Part shown: piece by piece, positions 5,287 through 10,245 of the stretch
Numbering within the stretch: the first letter of the stretch is position 1
Layout: every line of letters starts with the position of its first letter
Assembly: GCA_030536165.1 (NCBI GenBank)
Contig: JAUNQM010000033.1
Location: 1-10,245 of the forward strand
Source of the DNA: Prevotellaceae bacterium
GTDB lineage: Bacteria > Bacteroidota > Bacteroidia > Bacteroidales > Bacteroidaceae
DNA: 10,245 nucleotides
Direction of reading: 5' to 3'
The notes under the pieces: generated by a model
The model's database searches: none
Told to the model about the DNA's origin: nothing
The model's input: the letters and a program-made list of their open reading frames with translations, nothing else
Program-made: the position numbers and the translations under genes

Positions 5287-7062
5287 TTAATTCAGGATGA
5301 TGCTTGCAGTGCCTGTGATGTCGCTGACAGTGATCTGACCGTCGCCATCAACGTCGGCGTTCTTCATGTTGAATGGGCTTGGAGTGTTGCTGAGGATGTA
5401 CGAAGCGATAGTAGTGATGTCGCTGACGTCGATGTTGCCATCTTCGTTTGCATCGCCAAGGAGAACGTCGTTACCAGCGTGCTCAACAAAGATATCGTAA
5501 GCACCAGGACCGTAGTCGCCCTCTGCGTCTTCGCAACGCTTAGTGCCAGTCTGGTCAACAGTGAGGTCAGGAACAGCGTAGCCAGTAGTTGCGAACAAAG
5601 GCTGCTCAGCCAGATTCATCTGCATAGTGATAGCGTCGCCTACGTATGGAGGCCAGTAGATACCATCGTCAGAAAGTTTTGTGAAGTAATCGATGCTTGG
5701 GATTACGGTCATTGTGTTGCCGCCGTTGTCGTTAAGTTCAGCATCGCCAAATACTTCAGCCCAAGTGTTTGCTTCATTCTGGTAGCAGTAAGTGTCAGTC
5801 CATGTCCACTCATAGTCGAGCAATGGGAGCATAGTACCGATAATGCTGTAGCCGAGGTTGAGGCTGAATACAGAACCTTCCTTAGGAGCATCCTTGAATA
5901 CGAATGGAGCACGTGCAACCGTACCGTCGTCTTCACGACCTACGATGATAGAGTTCCAGATTTCGCAGTTTGGATTAGCTGAAAGACGAAGTTCGCTACC
6001 AGTCCAAGAGCCTGGATTCTTGATTTCTCCTGTCTCAGAGTCTGTCTTGTAGAGTTCCTCTGGGTCAGCAGTACAGTAGTTTCCACTGATAGTAGAGTTG
6101 ATGATGTGGAGCTTGCGAGTACCGTCGTTGTCACCGTTTGAAACCACACCAGCACCTTCTGCATAAGCGTAGTTGCCACTGATAGTAGAGTTTACGATGT
6201 AAAGTTCACCAGCTGTAAGTGCGATAGCACCACCGTAAAGGTCGGTAAGAGTGTTGTTGTAGAAAGCACAGCGCTCAACAGTTCCCTTTGAATAACGTGA
6301 AGAAGTGTTGATGTTTACGCGCAGCGCAGCACCTGTCTGGCGAGCCATGTTGTTATAGAACTGGCAGTCGCGTGCGTTGAAGAGTGAACCATATACGAAG
6401 AAACCAGAACCCTTGTCAGCGTATGTGTCGTGGATAGCACAGTTGTTGAGTTCAACCCAGCCCTGAGAAGCCTCGACGCATCCCCACTGTGCCAAGTTGT
6501 CGGCACTTTCACTGCCTGGGAATTCAGTCTCGTTGTAAGTGTAGCCAAAGTCGAAACCATAGAATGTGAGTGGCTTCAAAGCTTCGTCGGCAATTGTATA
6601 ACGGTCTTCGTCAGTAGTGAACTTTGAGCCGAGACGCATATAGACAAGGTTCTTAGCATCGCCAGGACTTGCCACACCGTCGCCGTTGAGGTCACCTGAG
6701 AAGATAGTAGGAGTTGCTGATGGATAAGTAGGAATCTCGGTGTAAGCACCCTTTGTAGGGTCGCATCCACCTACGAAGATATAACCACGATAGATACGGT
6801 TAGCACCGCCACCTGGTTCAAGTGTAGGGTAGTAAGTGCCACCTGCGAAATAGAAGATATCACCATTCTTATACTTACTGTTGGCTTCAACCTTCTTTGC
6901 TACTGCCTCATTCTCGTAGATATCCCAGATAGTGATGGCTCTGTCCCAGCTGCTACCGTCGTTGCCAGTAGATGTGTTGCCAGGAACTACATAATAACTT
7001 GCTGCGCTTGCACTTCCGCAAAGTGCCAAAGCAGCGACAAAAAGTAAATTTTTAATCTTCAT
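5287..7062 (-). CDS. Secreted right-handed beta-helix protein with C-terminal dockerin-like module
   Basis: The protein has 591 residues. Residues 1-20 are a classic signal peptide (basic KIK, hydrophobic core, cut after SASA20). Residues 22-45 (YYVVPGNTSTGNDGSSWDRA) are the usual lead-in of polymorphic, Chlamydia-Pmp-like and other bacterial beta-helix proteins. Beta-helix rungs run from about 115 to 410 (NSTISGNYA occurs twice in variant form, FYNNTLTD, WNSIIVG). D124-G129 (DLNGDG) is an internal acidic loop typical of the first rung and is not a dockerin. A divergent closing motif, DQTGTKR...GPGAYD, lies at 503-523. Residues 533-591 are a dockerin-like module with loops D537/N539/D541/D548 and D570/D572/D574/D581, clearly homologous to that of the next gene downstream. 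There is no catalytic domain, so a binding, adhesin or structural role is the simplest guess. It could share a transcript with its neighbours, but the gaps of 99 and 218 bp leave this open. Confidence 0.93.
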   Translation of the reverse strand: MKIKNLLFVAALALCGSASAASYYVVPGNTSTGNDGSSWDRAITIWDIYENEAVAKKVEANSKYKNGDIFYFAGGTYYPTLEPGGGANRIYRGYIFVGGCDPTKGAYTEIPTYPSATPTIFSGDLNGDGVASPGDAKNLVYMRLGSKFTTDEDRYTIADEALKPLTFYGFDFGYTYNETEFPGSESADNLAQWGCVEASQGWVELNNCAIHDTYADKGSGFFVYGSLFNARDCQFYNNMARQTGAALRVNINTSSRYSKGTVERCAFYNNTLTDLYGGAIALTAGELYIVNSTISGNYAYAEGAGVVSNGDNDGTRKLHIINSTISGNYCTADPEELYKTDSETGEIKNPGSWTGSELRLSANPNCEIWNSIIVGREDDGTVARAPFVFKDAPKEGSVFSLNLGYSIIGTMLPLLDYEWTWTDTYCYQNEANTWAEVFGDAELNDNGGNTMTVIPSIDYFTKLSDDGIYWPPYVGDAITMQMNLAEQPLFATTGYAVPDLTVDQTGTKRCEDAEGDYGPGAYDIFVEHAGNDVLLGDANEDGNIDVSDITTIASYILSNTPSPFNMKNADVDGDGQITVSDITGTASIILN

Positions 7063-7161
7063 AATCAGTACTGTTTTTTTGAATGAATATATTAATTTAT
7101 ATATATAATAAACTTATATGTGTCGAACTACGTAATCGGAGTGTTGCAATACCTGCAATAT
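7063..7161 (-). promoter_or_regulatory. AT-rich leader upstream of gene 3
   Basis: The 99-bp gap between the stop of the gene at 7162-10245 and the ATG at 7062 is very AT-rich at 7085-7120, as expected of a promoter region. The best -7-like match on the minus strand is TAAGTTTA (plus-strand 7109-7116), one base from TAnnTTTG. No TTG stands at the right distance upstream, so no promoter can be assigned. A run of seven A lies just before the start on the minus strand. No Shine-Dalgarno sequence is seen, which is normal for Bacteroidetes. Confidence 0.25.
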
Positions 7162-10100
7162 TTACTTTACCAGATATTTCTTGCCACCAGTGATGACAAT
7201 ACCTTTGTAGTTTTTGCGTACACGAATACCCTGTATGTTAAATTGTGCATTATGAATTTTGCATTGTGAATTATGCACTTCTTCTATCCCTTGTGGGTCG
7301 TCGGCGAGGTTGCTGTATGTGCCATTTGCTAACTTATAGACTATTCCATGCGTAGTGTCGGCAAGAGGAATGGAATCAAGTTCCATGCCGTTGTCGATGT
7401 TTTGATAGAAGTAAGGCGCATCGGTTTCGCCACCATTAATCTGCTTCGCAGCTTTTCCTCCTTGACTCCCGTCTTCCTCTGTCACGACTCGGCATAATGC
7501 TAACAAGTTAGCTTTCTGCTCTCGCTGCTCCATCGGTTCGCACCTCGGTAATTCAAGCAAAGCTTGATTGCTCTCGGTTTGTCGTCGGTTGAGCAACCAA
7601 CAGAGTTCTCCATTGTGCAGTTGGTCTTCGGTAGCATTGATGGCGCCGTCATCTGTGTTGCCCGTAAGTCCAACGCTATAGTTGTTTGCAGTGGTTGTCC
7701 CTGTGCCTTTCTTTGCATAGATGACTCCAAAGTTTGTTGGTTTTGTAGTAGCAGAGAATACGCCACAGGCATAGCAGTTTTCAATCTTGCAACTGCCACC
7801 AGACAATGATGGATAGCCCACGAGCGCGGCTCCGTAAGTAGGCTTAACTGTAGTGGTGCTGATAATCTTTCCGCAGAACCATGAGTATCTAAGCCCACCT
7901 TCATCGCCTTCGACCGTTGAGTTGAACGTGCCTACCAGTCCTCCCCAGCCTTTTGCAACTTGTCCACCTTCGAGTGCCATCGTGCCAGAATAAGAGCTGC
8001 TGACAATATCGGTGTTCTTGATGAGGCCTACTATGCCGCCGAGATATGAAACAAGCGAACCTTTCTTCATCGTGATGTTGATGTTGCTGTGGCAATTAGT
8101 TATCGTAGCCATGCTGTTAGCCTTACCAATAAGACCACCAACATTTGCCGATTTACTTGAAGTCTCAATAATCATCGACCCAGTAATGTTGAGGTTTGAA
8201 ATGGTAGCCTGAGCATTGTTGGTCTGCCCGATGAATCCATAGCACTTAACGCTTGCCCCTGGATGCATACTGATGTTTCTGATAGTATAGCCGTTGCCTT
8301 CGATGCTTCCGTTGAAGTTGTAGTTGTATCCTATCGGTGACCAAGTATGGTTGTCGAGGTCGATGTCGTTGGCAATATAGAGGTTGCCATCGAATGCTGC
8401 GGCCTTTGTCTTTTGTGCCACCCAAGCCAGTTCTGCAGGTTTGTTGATTTGATACCAACCGTAATAAGGACTGTCGGCATTGTCTATCTTCATTGGTTCG
8501 GCAGCCGATGTGCCGTCCCACTTCTCTAATGGCTCAAGGCTTGCAGTGATAATTGTGTCACTGTTGATGAAGGAACTTGAAGTCATGCGATTGCCGTTGG
8601 CATCAATCCATCCACGGAAGATAAATCCCTCAACCTTTGGGTCGGATGGGAAGATGAGCGTGTGGTTGTTATACGACTGATGATAGAGCGTGTCGCCGAC
8701 TATGTATTGAGTCTGATAGACAGTATTCATCTCAGTCCTTGTCACAGGCACGGAGTTTCGCTTGCTCATGTCTTGACCGAAATATCCGAGGCTGTTGCCG
8801 TCGTTGAGTCTGCGCGTCAGTTCGCCGTTGTGCAGATGTTCGTCTGTAATGCCATTGCTACCAACTTGAAAAGTCAAAGTAGGTGTAATTGCAATGCATT
8901 TCTCAATGCTGCCCTCGACATTGCCGCTGCTATAGGCGCTTGTGATGTTGCAATCGATAAAACTTCCCGTTACGGTTTTGCCGTTTATGGTCGTCTGACC
9001 AGAATACGAACAGCCTGCAATGGTAGAGCCTTTGGCTTCGCCTACGATGCATCCTGTAGTGCAGTTTGCTCCATCCTCGATTTCAATATCCACTGCTGAA
9101 TGAACGCTTGTGATGCTTTCCAATGCCGTTGCCTTTCCTATGAGCGACCCTACTGCCGTAGCTCCATCGGCCTTAATCTTGCCAGAGAGTCGCAGGTTGT
9201 TTATTCGTGCCGAAGCATTATCTACTTGAGCAATCAGTGCAGCGGTTTCGCCTTCTGTCGCAGTTATGTTGATGCCCGAAATAAGTCTGTTATTGCCTTC
9301 TATGCTTCCGCGGAAAGGATTCTTTGCCCCAATAGGTTTCCACGAATGATTGCCGAGGTCGATATCGGCAGCAATATAGAGATTTCCATCAAAGGCGGCT
9401 GCCTCAGTCATAGTGCTGACCCATGCCAGATGTTCGGGTTTAGTGATTAGGTAGAATCCCTTGAATGTTCCAGTCTTGATAATCGTTGGTTCGCATACTG
9501 CTGTACCGTCCCACGGTGTTCCTGTCTCAGCCTCCACAGCTCCGCGTGTTGAAGTGCCGTCGGTGCGTCGTGTCTTGCCTGTTTGGTCGGTTGTCAAATG
9601 CTGAATCATCTCGGCATTGTTGTCAACATCGCCCATAAACGTCTTTTCGTCGAGCATTTGTGCAGTCACGTCATTTATGCCGCAGTCGCCATAGTAAGGC
9701 AACTTCACAGCAATAACACCTTGCTCGTTTACCGTAGGAATAAACTCATCGCCATCAACATGTCCGTCAAGCATGATGTCGAGTTTCGTGGCGCAGTCCT
9801 CGTCAGAGAAGATATTGCACACGTCCTTGACCGCTGTATTTGTGTTTCCAAAGGCAATGTCGCCGCCCTTGTTGCCAGCGATGATATTTGAATAGACATT
9901 AGCAGTCGTGGCATCCTTCACATATACAGCACTGCCGTTGCTTACTTTCGAGCGGTTGCCCACTATAGTGTTGTTGACAATAGCAATAGTACTATTAACA
10001 GGTTGTAGCGTCTCTAATGCCGACCCAGCACCTGCCGAAGTGTTGTTGGCTATGGTGTTGTTGGCAAGAGTGGCAAACGATTTTGCTCCTGTGCGCTCAA

Positions 10101-10245
10101 TATGAAGCACACCCGATGTGGTTGCCTCGTTATCGTGGATAGAATTGCCAGTGATGCAAGCGTAGCTAAATCCACCGAGGAATCCTGCAGGTCCAATGGC
10201 TGCTTTGTTGCCGTAGATATGACTGCCAATAACCGATTGACGCCA
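7162..10245 (-). CDS. Large secreted beta-helix/GLUG-module protein with sorting-like C-terminus (5' partial)
   Basis: The frame is open from the window edge to the TAA at 7162 (1027 residues visible). The true start lies outside; a GTG at 10108-10110 sits inside beta-helix sequence and is not the start. Residues 1-215 are beta-helix rungs (IYGNKAAIG, NNTIANN, NNTIVGNRS), closed by DQTGKTRR...RGAVE at 220-238. Two homologous modules follow, each starting WDGT: 245-575 and 576 to about 960. They share LAWV, AAFDGNLYIA-DIDL-NH-W-PIG and GSIEGN, and carry GLUG-type motifs: VGSLIG 365-370, GGLIG 703-707, GGIVG 736-740, GGLVG 768-772. Residues 529-575 resemble an InlB B-repeat (GFIFRGWIDANG). Residues 887-936 look like an in-frame insertion. 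The last 25 residues (QGIRV...KGIVI..GKKYLVK) resemble short C-terminal sorting/anchoring motifs of Prevotella surface proteins. GLUG and InlB-like repeats are typical of adhesins. The missing N-terminus may hold an EEP domain as in the paralogues (inference). Confidence 0.9.
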   Translation of the reverse strand, partial: WRQSVIGSHIYGNKAAIGPAGFLGGFSYACITGNSIHDNEATTSGVLHIERTGAKSFATLANNTIANNTSAGAGSALETLQPVNSTIAIVNNTIVGNRSKVSNGSAVYVKDATTANVYSNIIAGNKGGDIAFGNTNTAVKDVCNIFSDEDCATKLDIMLDGHVDGDEFIPTVNEQGVIAVKLPYYGDCGINDVTAQMLDEKTFMGDVDNNAEMIQHLTTDQTGKTRRTDGTSTRGAVEAETGTPWDGTAVCEPTIIKTGTFKGFYLITKPEHLAWVSTMTEAAAFDGNLYIAADIDLGNHSWKPIGAKNPFRGSIEGNNRLISGINITATEGETAALIAQVDNASARINNLRLSGKIKADGATAVGSLIGKATALESITSVHSAVDIEIEDGANCTTGCIVGEAKGSTIAGCSYSGQTTINGKTVTGSFIDCNITSAYSSGNVEGSIEKCIAITPTLTFQVGSNGITDEHLHNGELTRRLNDGNSLGYFGQDMSKRNSVPVTRTEMNTVYQTQYIVGDTLYHQSYNNHTLIFPSDPKVEGFIFRGWIDANGNRMTSSSFINSDTIITASLEPLEKWDGTSAAEPMKIDNADSPYYGWYQINKPAELAWVAQKTKAAAFDGNLYIANDIDLDNHTWSPIGYNYNFNGSIEGNGYTIRNISMHPGASVKCYGFIGQTNNAQATISNLNITGSMIIETSSKSANVGGLIGKANSMATITNCHSNINITMKKGSLVSYLGGIVGLIKNTDIVSSSYSGTMALEGGQVAKGWGGLVGTFNSTVEGDEGGLRYSWFCGKIISTTTVKPTYGAALVGYPSLSGGSCKIENCYACGVFSATTKPTNFGVIYAKKGTGTTTANNYSVGLTGNTDDGAINATEDQLHNGELCWLLNRRQTESNQALLELPRCEPMEQREQKANLLALCRVVTEEDGSQGGKAAKQINGGETDAPYFYQNIDNGMELDSIPLADTTHGIVYKLANGTYSNLADDPQGIEEVHNSQCKIHNAQFNIQGIRVRKNYKGIVITGGKKYLVK
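7241..7275 (-). repeat. Five tandem heptamers near the 3' end of gene 4
   Basis: Five 7-nt units of consensus CA(T/C/A)AAT(T/G) lie head to tail and encode HNSQCKIHNAQF, just before the 25-residue sorting-like tail. Read in two other unit phases, the sequence after the tract gives either an immediate stop (ATT TAA) or a different open frame, so unit number decides whether the tail is made. Gene 1 ends with three units in exactly the phase that reaches ATT TAG. Confidence 0.8.
7438..7587 (-). repeat. About 150-bp palindromic element inserted in frame in gene 4
   Basis: It encodes residues 887-936 (including ALLELPRCEPMEQREQ). These residues split the conserved end of the second GLUG-type module: LHNGEL..LN is followed only 50 residues later by NGGETDAPYFYQ, whereas the first module runs LHNGELTRRLNDG...YFGQ without a break. 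The DNA holds two hairpins, GCTAAC/GTTAGC (7499-7512, AA loop) and TCAAGC/GCTTGA (7553-7567, AAA loop), plus a direct repeat TGCTCTCG (7517-7524 and 7569-7576). The composition, rich in charged residues and cysteine, is unlike the surrounding beta-rich, N- and G-rich sequence. The exact edges are uncertain by a few codons. Confidence 0.6.

Noticed and set aside
6655..6697. A second dockerin loop inside gene 3 (DLNGDG, residues 124-129)
   Set aside because: It is a single acidic loop in the first beta-helix rung with no partner loop. It matches the common S-G-D-x-N-G-D lead-in of beta-helix proteins.
7109..7116. -7 promoter element for gene 3 (TAAGTTTA)
   Set aside because: It is one base off the consensus and has no TTG at 17-23 nt upstream; AT-rich DNA gives such matches often.
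8662..9099. Plus-strand open frame of 145 codons
   Set aside because: It is antisense to the well-supported GLUG-module gene, with a cysteine-rich, featureless product typical of a shadow frame.
10108..10110. GTG start for the large gene
   Set aside because: The frame is open and encodes clear beta-helix sequence upstream to the window edge, so the gene starts beyond 10245.

Overview
This window most likely comes from a Bacteroidales bacterium, probably Prevotellaceae (Prevotella/Segatella-like). That placement is inferred from several signs. Large secreted right-handed beta-helix proteins end in dockerin-like modules or a short GxKxLVK-type C-terminal motif. One Bacteroidetes-type promoter (TTTG, 18 nt, TAnnTTTG) can be seen, and Shine-Dalgarno sites are weak or absent. 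Short palindromic and heptameric repeats lie both between and inside the genes. No rRNA, tRNA, transposase, cas gene or replication gene is present.

All four real genes are on the minus strand, so transcription runs from high to low coordinates. In that order they are: (4) 10245-7162, a large protein cut by the window edge, with a beta-helix part, two GLUG-type modules separated by an InlB-like repeat, and a sorting-like tail; (3) 7062-5287, a secreted beta-helix protein with a C-terminal dockerin-like module; (2) 5068-2489, an endonuclease/exonuclease/phosphatase (EEP) domain fused to a beta-helix and a dockerin-like module; (1) 2343-139, an EEP domain fused to a beta-helix that stops with no sorting or dockerin module. 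Genes 1 and 2 are clear paralogues. Genes 1, 2 and 4 share beta-helix submotifs, and all four share a closing DQ-G--R----GA-E/Y motif. The locus looks like an expanded family of surface or extracellular proteins that reuse a beta-helix scaffold with different N-terminal catalytic domains and C-terminal attachment modules. The substrate is unknown.

The most unusual part is non-coding. Between genes 3 and 2 lies a regular array of five 13-bp palindromes, ACACCTNAGGTGT (one variant copy), with starts 23, 23, 24 and 23 bp apart. Outer copies pair as longer inverted repeats: 1 with 2 over 16 bp, and 4 with 5 over 13 bp. The genes also carry internal repeat elements: a 7-nt tandem repeat at the 3' ends of genes 1 and 4 and at the 5' end of gene 2, a GC-rich palindrome read in frame in gene 1, and a roughly 150-bp in-frame insert with two hairpins in gene 4. 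Because 7 is not a multiple of 3, the heptamer tracts could act as frame switches at protein ends. The gap between genes 2 and 1 is a mosaic of small repeats that also holds the best promoter match.
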